A stretch of DNA of 64,000 bases from Selaginella moellendorffii (GCF_000143415.4 NW_003314323.1:934499-998498); one strand, 5' to 3'; counted from the stretch's first letter, positions 1 through 9,750 are shown. Notes: generated from the sequence alone by a model not told the origin. Program-made: numbers and translations.

Positions 1-2
1 AG

Positions 3-1631
3 AGGCAGGCTGCTAGTGAGTCACGGAGGTTGTCGAGGAGATCCATCTATAGAGATCAAGACGGTCCCAGGAGCAGCGGCACCAGTGTGGAAGTGAATCA
101 AGAGCTCAAGAAAGAGCTGGATCGTCTGGAAGAACTGCAGCAGCAACAACGATTAGGAAGGACTGAGAGAGATGAGATCAAAACTTACGAAACGCTTCTT
201 CGGCAGTGTACAGCAACCAAAGCACTCGAAGGAGGCAAACGCTTGCACCACCTTCTGCTGGAAACCAGGCTGATTGAGAGCGTATTCCTCGCCAATCTTC
301 TCATCCAAATGTATGGAACCTGCGGCCAGCACCAGGAAGCTTTGGCAGTCTTCCAGGGCCTCAAATCGCCCAACGTCTTTTCTTGGAACATCATCATCTC
401 GGCATACACCCAGAACGGGCACCTGCAGGAAGCCAGGGAACTTTTCAGCCGCATGCCAAAGAAAAACGTCGTTACCTGGAACACCATGATCGCAGCGTTT
501 GTTCACAGCGGCCAAAGCCAGGAAGCACTGGACCTGTTTGATGAAATGGGCGAGGAGCTGAACAAGATCACTTTGATCCACGCTCTCCAAGCCTGTGAGA
601 GCCTCGGAGCTCTAGAAAAAGCCCAAGAGATCCACTCCAGAATCATCAAGCTGGGATGGGAGTCGCACACCATCCTGTCCACTGCTCTCTTCAACGTCTT
701 CGCCAAGCACGGCAGCATGCTTCAAGCTCGAGCCATCTTCGAGAAAATGCCACACCGCGACGTTGTCTGCTGGAACTCGATGGTCGCTGGCTATGCCCGA
801 CGAGGACATATCGAAGAAGCCATGAAGCTCTTCCTCTCCATGACCGTCCGGAACGCCTCGTCTTGGAACTCCATCATCACGGCCTACGTCCAGTCGGGCC
901 ACAGCAAGGAAGCCTTCGGTCTCTTCAAAGCGATGGACCTGGAGGGCGTTGAGGCCACGAAGATCACCTTCCTAGCGGTTCTCGGCGCTTGCACTGGCAC
1001 GAACTCTCTGGCACACGGAAAACTCGTCCACACTTTGATGGTGGACGCCGGCTTCGCGGTCGACATCACTGCCGCCACTGCTCTGATCACCATGTACGCA
1101 AACTGTGGAGCTCCAGAGGCCTCCAAGGCTGTCTTCCTCCAAATCTCTCATCACAACTGCATCACCTGGGCTTCCCTGGTTGCTGCTTACGCTCACAACG
1201 GCCGTGGAAAGGCCGCTGTGGATTTCTTCCGTCTGATGTGCCTGGAAGCTTTCAAGCCAAACCAGATTGCGTTCGTCAACGTCCTTCACGCTTGTAGCCA
1301 TGGCGGGCTGCTCGAATGCGGGACGAGCTTCTTCCAGTCCATGGTTAGTGACTACGGCCTGGAGCCGATCTTCGAGCACTACGTCTGCATGGTTGATGTT
1401 TTAGGCCGAAGTGGTAGAACAGACATCGCAGAGAACCTGATACTGGAAATGCCGTTTGAGCCTGACGGACTGCCGTGGACGGTGCTGCTGGCAGCTTGCA
1501 AAATCCATCACGACGTGAAACGGGGAGCGAGAGCTGCCGAGAAGATTGTGGAGCTGGATCCAAAGCGATGCGTTGCGTACACGTTGCTCGCAAACGCGTA
1601 CTCGGGATCTGGAAACAAGTTGTTAAAGTAG
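3..1631 (+). CDS. PLS-class pentatricopeptide repeat protein, 5' partial, E motif truncated
   Basis: The reading frame is open to the window edge (no stop and no ATG between 3 and 30), so the true start lies upstream. The N-terminal part is charged (ELKKELDRLEELQQQQ), followed by PPR units recognisable by WNIIISAY, WNTMIAAF, CWNSMVAGYARRGHIEEA, SWNSIITAYVQSG and HYVCMVDVLGRSGR, and then the start of an E motif (GLPWTVLLAACKIHHDVKRG). Such proteins bind single-stranded organelle RNA, and the PLS/E class usually guides C-to-U editing. The family's E/E+ or DYW tail is missing: the frame stops soon after LLANAYSGSG. The next frame continues with GIWKQVVKVDKIEK, which resembles the end of an E motif, so a one-base frameshift probably cut the tail. 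No intron is needed. The family call is firm; editing function is inferred. Confidence 0.9.
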   Translation, partial: RQAASESRRLSRRSIYRDQDGPRSSGTSVEVNQELKKELDRLEELQQQQRLGRTERDEIKTYETLLRQCTATKALEGGKRLHHLLLETRLIESVFLANLLIQMYGTCGQHQEALAVFQGLKSPNVFSWNIIISAYTQNGHLQEARELFSRMPKKNVVTWNTMIAAFVHSGQSQEALDLFDEMGEELNKITLIHALQACESLGALEKAQEIHSRIIKLGWESHTILSTALFNVFAKHGSMLQARAIFEKMPHRDVVCWNSMVAGYARRGHIEEAMKLFLSMTVRNASSWNSIITAYVQSGHSKEAFGLFKAMDLEGVEATKITFLAVLGACTGTNSLAHGKLVHTLMVDAGFAVDITAATALITMYANCGAPEASKAVFLQISHHNCITWASLVAAYAHNGRGKAAVDFFRLMCLEAFKPNQIAFVNVLHACSHGGLLECGTSFFQSMVSDYGLEPIFEHYVCMVDVLGRSGRTDIAENLILEMPFEPDGLPWTVLLAACKIHHDVKRGARAAEKIVELDPKRCVAYTLLANAYSGSGNKLLK

Positions 1632-1900
1632 ACAAAATCGAAAAGAGCGTCATTGCATACCTGTATCGAACAAGCTCCGCACGAGAGACAAACTATAAAG
1701 AAACAAAACCAGAGCCGGAGAATCCAGAACAAAAAGCTTAACTTTTCTTATTCTGAAAAATCTGTCAGACAAGGATATTGATTTCTTCTAAGCTTCGCTA
1801 GACCTGCACAACCCGCTTCAGTCCCACATAGAATGAAACTCGAACTGTTACCACTTTACTTCCTTTGCTTCTTCTCTCCTCCCCGAAATGGATCGGTCTC
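1632..1900. other. Convergent intergenic region, no gene seen
   Basis: This spacer lies between the ends of the plus-strand PPR gene and the minus-strand LRR gene. Apart from the frameshifted PPR tail reading up to about 1700, I see no conserved coding signal and no kinase-domain continuation for the LRR gene. Confidence 0.5.
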
Positions 1901-2710
1901 TCACTCCGGCATCAACTGTGAGATTTTCCCTTCCTCCGCTGCAAGCCTTTGCTCGGACAGCCGCAGCCATATGCACACAGCCGTGAAGCTCACTATCAAG
2001 CTCAGCATCCCACTCCCCAGACCAATTCCCACGATCCCAAGGATGGAGAGGTTCCTCGGCTTGGGCTCGGGCAAAGGATACCCGTAGAGGTGTTTGTTCC
2101 CAGCGAAAGCTGAAGCATTGAAACGTATCCCAGCCGAGGTGTTGGCGAGCGCGTAAGGAATGGGACCTGATAGATCGTTGTATGAAACGTCGAAGCTGTT
2201 GAGCCGCTGGAGGCTCCCCAGACTTACAGGGATCTGTCCGGTGAGAGCGTTTTTGTGAAGATCCAAAACGCTCAGGTACGTGCAGTTTGCCAAGCTCTCC
2301 GGGATGGCACCACCCAGCCTGTTGTTGGCCAAGTTCAGCTTCGCGAGGATGTTAAGCTGGCCGATCTGCGATGGAATGACCCCTGTGAGCTGGTTGTCCG
2401 AGAGATCCAGCGTGTTCAAGTTGGAGCAATTGGTGATCGCTGGAGAGATCGTCCCGCCAAGCATTCTTCCCCCCAGGAAAATGGAGACCACCTTGTTGTC
2501 GTTGCAATTGACCCCCGTGAGCGAAGTGAAGGATTGCTTGAAGCATGGATTCTGGAGAGTCGAGTCGTTCCACGTCGAGAAGAGAGAGCGCTGGACGTCC
2601 TGGAATCCCATCTTGAGGCCGCGGAGGCATTGCGCATCGTCTCCTCCCGCTGGCTGCCCCAGCGCAAATCTCCACACCGTGAGCAAGACTAGAATGCTCC
2701 CCAACCGCAT
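1901..2710 (-). CDS. LRR receptor-like protein without kinase (BIR/LRR-RLK ectodomain type)
   Basis: 269 aa. It has a signal peptide (MRLGSILVLLTVWRFALG), an LRR N-cap (CLRGLKMGF ... STWND ... GVNCNDNKV) and about five plant-type LRRs (LDLSDNQLTGVIPSQIG, LNLANNRLGGAIPESL, LDLHKNALTGQIPVSLG, FDVSYNDLSGPIP). One membrane helix follows (residues about 220-247, ILGIVGIGLGSGMLSLIVSF). The order matches BIR1/BIR2-type regulators of BAK1-class co-receptors, but those carry a kinase or pseudokinase, whereas here only about 20 cytoplasmic residues (RLSEQRLAAEEGKISQLMPE) precede the stop. No kinase coding is visible downstream before the PPR gene. It is either a truncated receptor-like protein that could act as a decoy, or a gene that lost its kinase exon. 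It is divergently arranged with the U11-48K gene. Confidence 0.85.
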   Translation of the reverse strand: MRLGSILVLLTVWRFALGQPAGGDDAQCLRGLKMGFQDVQRSLFSTWNDSTLQNPCFKQSFTSLTGVNCNDNKVVSIFLGGRMLGGTISPAITNCSNLNTLDLSDNQLTGVIPSQIGQLNILAKLNLANNRLGGAIPESLANCTYLSVLDLHKNALTGQIPVSLGSLQRLNSFDVSYNDLSGPIPYALANTSAGIRFNASAFAGNKHLYGYPLPEPKPRNLSILGIVGIGLGSGMLSLIVSFTAVCIWLRLSEQRLAAEEGKISQLMPE

Positions 2711-3129
2711 TCTTTCCTTCTCGCCGCTGAGAGATCTCTCCAGAATCTATGCCGCGCAGCAGAATTTCACGCTCCCCAGCTTCAATCGCTGCGTTCTGGA
2801 GGCGCTGCTAGCTTCCGGATTGGCGCTCTCGAGATCTAGAGCCAGCATTGCGAAGAAATCCCTGGATCTTTGCCGATTTCGCGAGATCCAGGAGACAAAT
2901 CTGCTGAGCAATCACTCACCACAGGCGGCCCGGAGCTCCGCGGGATTGTCGCCGGAGAAGACGCTGCTGTCCACTGGAGCTAAAAACCCTAGGCGCACTA
3001 CTGGAAGGAAGTTCAAATGGAATGAATCCAGGCCGTTGATGTAAGAAACGCCACGGATTCCGTTCCATAATTCATCAGTAAACTCCCGCCTAGGGCTTAA
3101 GCGTTCTAGGGTTCTTGGCGAGAGCAGGA
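2711..3129. promoter_or_regulatory. Divergent promoter region with two telo-box motifs
   Basis: About 420 bp separate the divergent LRR (minus) and U11-48K (plus) starts. AAACCCTAG lies at 2984-2992 and the opposite orientation CTAGGGTT at 3106-3113. Telo-boxes are known in promoters of plant genes for translation and RNA-processing factors, which fits the downstream spliceosomal gene. That they act as promoter elements here is inferred. Confidence 0.5.
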
Positions 3130-3150
3130 ATGGCGCGCCGGAACAGGTAA
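3130..3150 (+). promoter_or_regulatory. Short upstream ORF overlapping the main start (TAATG)
   Basis: An ATG at 3130 opens a six-codon frame (MARRNR) whose TAA stop (3148-3150) shares its last A with the main ATG at 3150. A 15-nt intron is not realistic, so I read this as a uORF that could allow reinitiation at the main start. Its effect on translation is inferred. Confidence 0.45.
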
Positions 3151-5033
3151 TGCAGGGCCAGGTTCCACAGGGGATGGAATTCTCGATTCCAGCTCCACCG
3201 CTTCACATGCCTGAAGATCATGACAAGGAATCGATTAGCGGATTTTGCTCCCGGGCGGAAGCTATCCTGAAAGACATCCAAGGCGCTGTCGATCTGCCCG
3301 GTTCCAGATCGTCCAGTCCGGGCTCGGTGCTTCTTCAGTGTCCTTTCGATTACCGCCACACCATGCCCGCCAGGGCGCTTCTCCAGCACTCGCTCCGGTG
3401 TCCTGCTTCGCCGCTTGGATTGGACGACGAGGCTGCTAGTCTCGTCGCGTCTCTCAGGTACTTACGCAAGGAAGTGCCGTTGGAACAGCAGCCAGAGCCA
3501 CCGGGAGTAACGCAGGAAGAGACCAAAGAGAAGATTTTCTTTGATCCTTCTGGGACAAAGTTTTGGTACAGGGATGCTCCCGGTCCCGTCTCGGCCGATC
3601 AACCTCTCTCCCATCAACAGCAGGCTGGTTTTCCAGATTTGCCCGACTGTATCAAGCTAGAGCTTGAGGATGATCGACAGAAGCTACCGACGCTAGAACA
3701 GTTGGATACTCTTTTGCCTTCTCAGTGCTGGCTTTTGCAAGAGGAGGTGAAGAGCTGGACATCTCTCCCTCGGAGTTACTCGTGGAACGTTTTGATATCG
3801 ATCTTAGGAATGAAGATTGACAAGGAGAGGATCGCAGGCTGGCTACTTCTAAACTCCGTTCGGCATGGAGTAGTGTTGGATCCCGTCCTGGCTCATCATC
3901 TTTCCGGACTGGTGACGCTGTTCTTGGCGTCCATCAAAAGAGAAGCGCTTGGTACGTGGAATGGTGACCGGATCTCGAGACACAAAGTGAGTCAACTCAA
4001 CTGTCCTGTGCTGCTTGAGTCTGGGAATTGGCTGATATCTCAACTGTTTTGTTTGTATCAACGACCAGCTGCTGGGGCCTTTATCCTGGGACTGCTACAG
4101 AATCTCTTAATATTGTCTGCTCGGCACTCGGCTCTTGACAAGCTTTCTAGTTCCGAACAGCAGCATAACGATGAGGATGGTAGACAGCTAGCACGCTGTG
4201 ACGTCGAACCCGTCGTCGAGGCTTTGCAAGAACGGACAGCTCTGGAATGTTATTTGAGAGCTCGGGTGTATATGAGCACCTTGACGAATGCGAGATGGTG
4301 AGTAGCTGATATACTTATACTTGGTAATCGTAATGAGCTACTTCGTCTTTGCAGCTTAGATGACTACGACGTTCTGGTGAGCAAGGCTGCTGAAGAGCGT
4401 CCACAGCGATCAGAATATAGACCACTTTTGGAGCACGATGGTCTCGGTTGGCAGCGTTCACAGGCCGAGGTATATCATTGTTTGCTGAGTCTTTTTTTTT
4501 TTTTCTTGTATAACTTTTTGAGATCCTCCAGGATTCCTCAAAGTCAAAGACGAAGGAGGAGCTTCTAGCGGACGAGAGAGATTATAAGCGAAGGCGTATG
4601 TCCTATAAAGGCAAGAAAGTGCGAAGATCAGCATCTCAGGTGCGTATCCGACACTTTAATTTCGCCTTCAGTTTTTTCTCTCATGATCTCGAACGTGAAG
4701 GTCTTGCGGGATATCATTGAAAGCCACATGGAGCAAATCGTTGTAGCCGGGGGAATTGGCTCTTTCAAAGGCCAATCCTCTCGCAAGCCAGAGTCAACCA
4801 GAGATGGTGGGGCAGACCACGCACAGACGCACGAGAAGAACAGGAGCAAATATGATTACAGGGATAAGAAAAACTACTCGAGGGATACGGGGAAACATTC
4901 CAGGGATCGCGCGAGATCAAGTGAGAGGTATACGAGCAAAGACCGAAGTAACAAGTGGGAAAGTGACGCTGACCGGAGTGATTCCCATTCTAGCAGGGAC
5001 AGAAGGGAGTCGTCAAAGCACCGAAGAAGATGA
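3150..5033 (+). CDS. SNRNP48: U11/U12 snRNP 48 kDa protein (U11-48K), four exons
   Basis: This is a subunit of the U11 snRNP of the minor (U12-type) spliceosome, which helps recognise the 5' splice site. Exons are 3150-4297, 4355-4469, 4532-4639 and 4701-5033; all junctions are GT/AG and join in frame to 567 aa. The CHHC zinc finger is at C64, H70, H80 and C84 (CPFDYRH ... QHSLRC), with the C-x5-H-x9-H-x3-C spacing of this family. The plant family block ELLADERDYKRRRMSYKGKK crosses exon 3, followed by VLRDIIESHMEQIV at the start of exon 4. The C-terminus is rich in Arg/Ser/Asp (SRDRARSSERYTSKDRS, ending KHRRR), as in other splicing factors. The introns are only 57-62 nt. I chose the start at 3150 because the upstream ATG at 3130 gives only a six-codon frame. 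Confidence 0.9.
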
Positions 5034-5379
5034 GCTGCCGAGTATCCTATCAGTATCCTATACTGGTTTTTAGTTACTTTTATACTCAAACCCAAAGTTT
5101 TCCTCTTATGTTCTCTAGAGTCCTCGCAGTATTGACCAATTGGCTTGGTGAAAACTACCACGATCGAACTGATTGTGGAAGACGTGCTGGTGCCGTTCTA
5201 TATCCCTGAAAACAAGTTAAAGCAACAAAACACATGCGAGAACATGAAGTCGTGCAAGGTGAACATGGAGTCGTGCTAGACGTGCTCCCAGCGCTACAGC
5301 GAGCTTAGATCCCGTTTGTATATAAGCGACTAACAGATATGTGGTTTCAGACGAGCGGGAAACTCAACTGTCATTCGCA
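5034..5379 (+). promoter_or_regulatory. Promoter/5' leader of the pectate lyase gene
   Basis: A TATA-like TATATAAG lies at 5319-5326, about 55 bp before the chosen ATG at 5380. Nothing else coding is seen in this 346-bp spacer. Confidence 0.45.
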
Positions 5380-5558
5380 ATGCCGGGAAGTCTTGGGAGC
5401 TTTCTGGTATGGTGTTTGCTTTTGAGCCTGCGACTTGGCTGGCCCCTTGAAAACGAACCGACAGATGCGCTAGCTACGAGCAGTGAGAAGGAGATTGTGA
5501 TTCCTGTGCCGCTGGATGGCACTGGACGGAAGCTGCTCGCTTCAGAGAAGAAGGAGAA

Positions 5559-5589
<31 letters not shown>

Positions 5590-6911
5590 TGAGTTCCTAG
5601 TAAGCACATATCAATCACTCACGGTTTTTGCTTTCTTTTGCAGGAGTTCTTATAATTATTACAAACCAAAGTACGTCTCGTTTACCTCAAGCTTCACCGG
5701 GAACACGATCGATGACTGCTGGATGGGGGGTGATTGGAGGGGCGATCGTATGCACTTGGCCGACTGTGCTGTGGGATTTGGAGCCGGTGCTGCTGGTGGC
5801 CGGGGTGGTAAAGTCTATCAAGTCACTGATCCTGGTGATGATCCCGTGCAACCTTGGCCTGGTACTCTCAGATACGGAGTGACTCGGTCTGGCCCGCTCT
5901 GGATCACATTCTCGAGAGACATGAACATCAGGCTCAAGGCCGAGCTGCTGATCACCAGCTACAAGACGATCGATGCACGAGGTGCTAACGTGCAAATAGG
6001 ACTAAACGGGCCGTGCCTCACTCTCCAGTACGTCGACCACGTTATCATCCACGGCCTCACCTTGCGCGACTGCAAGCCGAGCTCGTCCGGAAGAGTTATT
6101 TCGTCAGTCGATCACACAGGCTTTCGAGGAGGGTCAGATGGAGATGCCATTGCTATCTTCGGCTCCAGCAACGTTTGGATTGATCACTGCTCGCTATCGA
6201 GGGCGCAGGATGGATTGATCGACGCTATTCACGGATCCACAGCAATCACTATCTCAAACAACTATTTCTCTGACCATGACAAGGTAGTGTTTTTCTTTTC
6301 TTTTCTTTTTTCTTGTTTTTATAATTTTTCCTAGGAGCTGACCGGATCGTATCTTTGCAGGTAATGCTCCTCGGTCACTCCGATAGCTACTCGGCGGACA
6401 GAAACATGAAAATAACCGTTGTTTACAATCACTTCGTGGGATGTGTGCAGCGTATGCCAAGGTTTTGTTGTTTTTACTTCGTTTCTTCCGAAATATTTAA
6501 CAAGAGCTTTGTTTTTTCCAGGGGGCGATTTGGCTACTTCCATGTCGTGAACAACAACTATGAAAACTGGGACATGTACGCAATCGGTGGCAGTGCCAAT
6601 CCAACGTTCTTCAGTGAAGCCAACAGATTCCTTGCTACTGGCGCCAAGCAGGTATTCAAAGTTTCACACAACTCTAAAACGAAGTTCTTACATTTCTCTC
6701 TCTCTCATTCCAGGTGACGAAACGAGAAGCGAAGGGTGGATCAAACTGGCTATGGCAGTCTTCTGGAGACCTGTTTGTAAACGGGGCCTACTTTGTAGAG
6801 TCTGGAGGTGGAGACGCCTCGCCACACTACAGCGGTGGACAATACTTTGCGACGAGATCCGCGTCAATGGTAACTCGGCTTACAGCAAATGCCGGTCCCT
6901 TGGGTTTGTGA
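5380..6911 (+). CDS. Pectate lyase (polysaccharide lyase family 1), five exons
   Basis: A secreted enzyme that cleaves de-esterified pectin by beta-elimination in the cell wall. Exons are 5380-5588, 5644-6283, 6361-6461, 6522-6651 and 6714-6911; phases agree and give 425 aa. A signal peptide ([20 protein letters not shown]) is followed by a Lys-rich linker, then the PL1 domain: [50 protein letters not shown], the calcium-binding block [48 protein letters not shown], the catalytic-Arg block CVQRMPR, and [21 protein letters not shown]. It ends TANAGPLGL. All key blocks are present, so it should be active. Introns are 55-77 nt. An alternative upstream ATG at 5339 is out of frame. Oddity: exon 1 ends in an AAG run coding about 15 basic residues. 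Confidence 0.93.
5552..5590 (+). repeat. (AAG)n microsatellite coding poly-Lys and reaching the 5' splice site
   Basis: A purine run of GAA/AAG triplets encodes a K/R tract ([14 protein letters not shown]). Its last AAGAAGTGAG forms the donor site (exon ends at 5588, GT at 5589). Repeat-length change by three bases would keep both frame and donor. Confidence 0.8.
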
Positions 6912-7250
6912 GCTCGCGAAAGGTATTTCATAGCTTTGGAAAACAGATTGTTTACATCGCACAGCCAAGCACTTGTGTAAAAGGTATCGAGCCCGCGAAA
7001 GGCAGCCATCCTTTTTCACAGAAGAAACAGAATTTTCTTGATAGCGAAATCGTTTGGTTTGACAAGCAAAGTTTTCAAGAGTTCTCACTTGTGGAGTTTC
7101 TTGTTGCTTCCAAAATTCCATGCGTGTATGGCACCAAGTCATTCGAAGATCATGAGGTACTTCGTTTCGTGACAAAAGATGTTACTCTTGAATATAAATT
7201 CAAAGCTCCTAGATTGATCATCCATAGTTTGATTATCTAGCTCGCAGAAA
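6912..7250 (+). promoter_or_regulatory. Intergenic region and promoter of the first germin-like gene
   Basis: No conserved gene is seen. A TATA-like TATAAAT is at 7193-7199, about 58 bp before the germin ATG at 7251. Confidence 0.4.
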
Positions 7251-7904
7251 ATGGCATTGAATGCTTCTCTGCTGCTACTGCTGTTATGTTACGTTCTTGC
7301 GATCGTCAATGCCGCCGATCCGGATCCACTGCAAGACTTTTGCGTTGCCGATCTCTCCAAGGATCTCACCATCAATGGCTTCCCTTGCAAGGACGCCTCG
7401 GCCGCCACCACCGAGGACTTCATCTTTGCCGCGCTGAAAAACCCGGGAAACACGAGCAACCCGTTCGGCGTTGGAGTGGTGCCTGGATCCGTCCGCGAGT
7501 ACCCAGGCCTCAACACGCTCGGCATCTCGATCGCGAGGCTGGATTTCGCGGTTGGCGGCTTGACCACTCCGCACACCCATCCCCGCGCGTCGGAGATCAT
7601 CTACGTTGTCACCGGGAGCTTGTACGCTGGATTTGTGAGCACGGACAACAGGGTCTTCGCTCGAGTGATCACCGAGGGCGAGGTGATGATGTTCCCACGG
7701 GGATTGATCCACTGGCAGCTCAACGTCGGGAAGAGCACCGCGACTGGGATCGTCACGCTCAATTCCCAGTCTCCGGGCTTCCAGTTCGTCGCAAACTCCT
7801 TGTTTGGATCCGGAGATATCTTGGACGAGGTGTTAGTCAAGAGCTTCTTCCTCGACGAGAATACCATGCGTGAGATTAAGTCCATCTTTGCGTCTAGCGG
7901 ATAG
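7251..7904 (+). CDS. Germin-like protein 1 (cupin)
   Basis: 217 aa, single exon. A signal peptide (MALNASLLLLLLCYVLAIVNA) precedes the mature start ADPDPLQDFCVAD; two Cys (DFCVAD, GFPCKD) fit the conserved N-terminal disulfide. Germin box 1 is intact (HTHPRASEIIYVVTGSLYAGF: two His and one Glu metal ligands), and box 2 holds the third His (FPRGLIHWQLNVG). Germin-like proteins are secreted hexameric Mn proteins of the apoplast, with oxalate oxidase, superoxide dismutase or no known activity; the activity here is not predictable. It forms a tandem pair with the next gene, 333 bp downstream. Confidence 0.93.
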   Translation: MALNASLLLLLLCYVLAIVNAADPDPLQDFCVADLSKDLTINGFPCKDASAATTEDFIFAALKNPGNTSNPFGVGVVPGSVREYPGLNTLGISIARLDFAVGGLTTPHTHPRASEIIYVVTGSLYAGFVSTDNRVFARVITEGEVMMFPRGLIHWQLNVGKSTATGIVTLNSQSPGFQFVANSLFGSGDILDEVLVKSFFLDENTMREIKSIFASSG

Positions 7905-8237
7905 CCATCTTTCTTCGTAGTAACTTCTAATCGTCCACGATTTGCGCTACTCTTTTCTTTGTTATTTCCATCTCGCTAGCCTTTGCCGGTCCTACCTCTA
8001 AATGACGATCGTTTACTCGGAATTTAAGATCACCTCCGACAAAGTCAATCTAAGCTAAAAAAGTTTCACGATCTTCAAAGAGCTTCGACGAGCGTTCCTG
8101 AAAACAGAGTTAATCTTGCGTATAAATGCAGCTCCAAAATCTTTCCTTCAATCGCAGCACTTTTTTCCATTCGCTAATAGATCTCTTCCAAAAGTTCCAA
8201 GTTCTTAGTACGAAGTTCTTCGTAGTAAGCGAAGATC
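7905..8237 (+). promoter_or_regulatory. Promoter of germin-like gene 2 (duplicated with the gene)
   Basis: A TATA box (TATAAATG) begins at 8121. Short matches (TTTGTT-TTTCCAT-TCGCT, TTTAGGATCACC-like, GCTCCAA) recur at 18,170-18,450 upstream of germin-like gene 3. The duplicated unit therefore includes the promoter. Confidence 0.5.
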
Positions 8238-8906
8238 ATGAAGCTGGTGGTCGCAGAATCCATGAATTCGCTGTCACTGCTGCTGCTGGTGATCGTCTCT
8301 CTTTCATTCTCGATCGGTGTCAATGCCGCCGACGCCGATCCACTGCAAGACTTCTGCGTCGCCGACCTCTCCAAGGATCTCTCCATGAATGGCTTCCCTT
8401 GCAAGCGAGCCTCCAACACCACCGTCGAAGATTTCATCTTTAGCGGCCTCAAACAATCAGCCAACACGAGCAATCCAGTCGGCGCTGACGCGGTGTTTGG
8501 ATCCGTCTTCAAGTACCCGGGCCTCAACTCGCTGGGCCTCTCCATCGCAAGGCTCGACTTCGCAAAGGGCGGCTTGATCCCGCCTCACACCCATCCCCGC
8601 GCGTCCGAGATGATCTACGTCGTGGAGGGGAGCATGTACGCCGGGTTTGTCACCACGGACAACAAGCTCTTCGCTCGGGTCATCTCCAAAGGCGACGTGA
8701 TGATCTTCCCCCGGGGTTTGATCCACTGGCAGCTCAACGTTGGGAACACCACCGCAATGGGGATCGTCACGCTCAACTCGCAGTTCCCTGGCTTCCAGCT
8801 CATCGCCGACTCCATGTTTGGATCGAATATCCTGGATGAGGTGCTGGTCAAGACCTTCTTCATCGACGAGAAGGCCGTGCAACAGCTTAAGTCAATCTTC
8901 GGCTAG
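8238..8906 (+). CDS. Germin-like protein 2 (cupin)
   Basis: 222 aa, single exon, with signal peptide MKLVVAESMNSLSLLLLVIV... cut before ADADPLQDFCVAD. Box 1 is HTHPRASEMIYVVEGSMYAGF and box 2 is FPRGLIHWQLNVGNTT; all metal ligands are present. It ends AVQQLKSIFG. It differs clearly from copy 1 but is very close to copy 3 at 18.5 kb, sharing promoter and 3' flank. A polyadenylation-like AATAAA is at 8952-8957. It is the intact member of cassette copy A; its convergent At4g14100-like partner (8980-9230) is decayed. Confidence 0.93.
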   Translation: MKLVVAESMNSLSLLLLVIVSLSFSIGVNAADADPLQDFCVADLSKDLSMNGFPCKRASNTTVEDFIFSGLKQSANTSNPVGADAVFGSVFKYPGLNSLGLSIARLDFAKGGLIPPHTHPRASEMIYVVEGSMYAGFVTTDNKLFARVISKGDVMIFPRGLIHWQLNVGNTTAMGIVTLNSQFPGFQLIADSMFGSNILDEVLVKTFFIDEKAVQQLKSIFG

Positions 8907-8979
8907 GAAAAAGAAACCAAAAAACATAAAAGAAATTAGTGTTCGTCTTCGAATAAATACTTATTGCCGCGAGTGTTCT

Positions 8980-9240
8980 GTGCTTGAGAGGTCTTGGAAT
9001 CTCTCGTTGCCACGCTTCGTCCTCGAGCTGCCAGCCTCCAAAGCCATGACGTACTCTGCCTCCGATTTTCATTTAGAAGATCCAATGCACAGACCTCTTC
9101 GTCTCCACACGTAGTAGAAGATGAAACCATTGGCCTTGGACCAGACATTGCAAGTGAATCCTCACGCCAATACTAGGTAGGTGGAATTGCTCAAATCCCC
9201 ACTGGGACATTGCCGCTGGAATAACCAGCATTGCATAGAT
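8980..9240 (-). pseudogene. At4g14100-like gene remnant (cassette copy A)
   Basis: The minus strand keeps alignable pieces of the intact gene at 35.03-35.76 kb: the stretch around AAAGCCATGACGTACTC, the exon-1 end (ACACGTAGTAGAAGATGAAA) and CCTTGGACCAGACATTGC. Much of exon 1 and the splice region are deleted. No reading frame of useful length remains. Confidence 0.7.
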
Positions 9241-9750
9241 CATCTCGAAAATCTCCCAGAGTCTTTGCCTCCCAATGTACTCTTCTTTCCCAAGGGCGGC
9301 ATCTCAGTTTCTCGCACATGCTAATGCATCATTGACGATGCGTGCATTGTATTTTGTCTGATGCGATCGCGCAGAAACGTTTTCTCGTGGCACATCCGCA
9401 ACTGCCTTAATTGGGCATTTGGAAGATAAAATTAGTGTGTACAAGCCGGATGTAAGGCGACGATCGCAGTGTATGCCGAAACGGGGCACAAAGGCTCTTT
9501 CGGATCTGGAATCGGACAGCATCACTCTCATCTCGCGTTCCTGCGACGATCGACGATGCTTCCATGCGATATTCGATTGCAAGTGTGAGCGTGTGGCGTG
9601 ACTGCATGGAACACGTATCAGGGACTTCCTGGTCCATCTCTTCAAGCGTGGATCTCGAGGACGAACCTGTCATTTTCATGGTGACGATGCTCAAACTTGG
9701 GAACTAGATGATGGCACTCAAGAGCAAATTCAATGGAAAGTTCTGCAAGA
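9241..9750. other. Intergenic, no recognisable gene
   Basis: The sequence keeps a mixed base composition up to about 9.7 kb. Short open frames overlap here on both strands, but none has a motif I recognise. Confidence 0.4.

Noticed and set aside
2280-3044. A 254-codon plus-strand frame
   Set aside because: It is antisense to the LRR receptor gene, has no family motif, and the minus strand gives a full signal peptide, LRRs and membrane helix.
3130-3164. A tiny intron letting the U11-48K protein start at 3,130
   Set aside because: It would need a 15-nt intron, far below any plausible minimum; a uORF explains the sequence better.
5516-6334. A 272-codon frame starting in the GAA repeat before the pectate lyase domain
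   Set aside because: It reads through intron 1; using the GT/AG sites joins a proper signal peptide to the enzyme.
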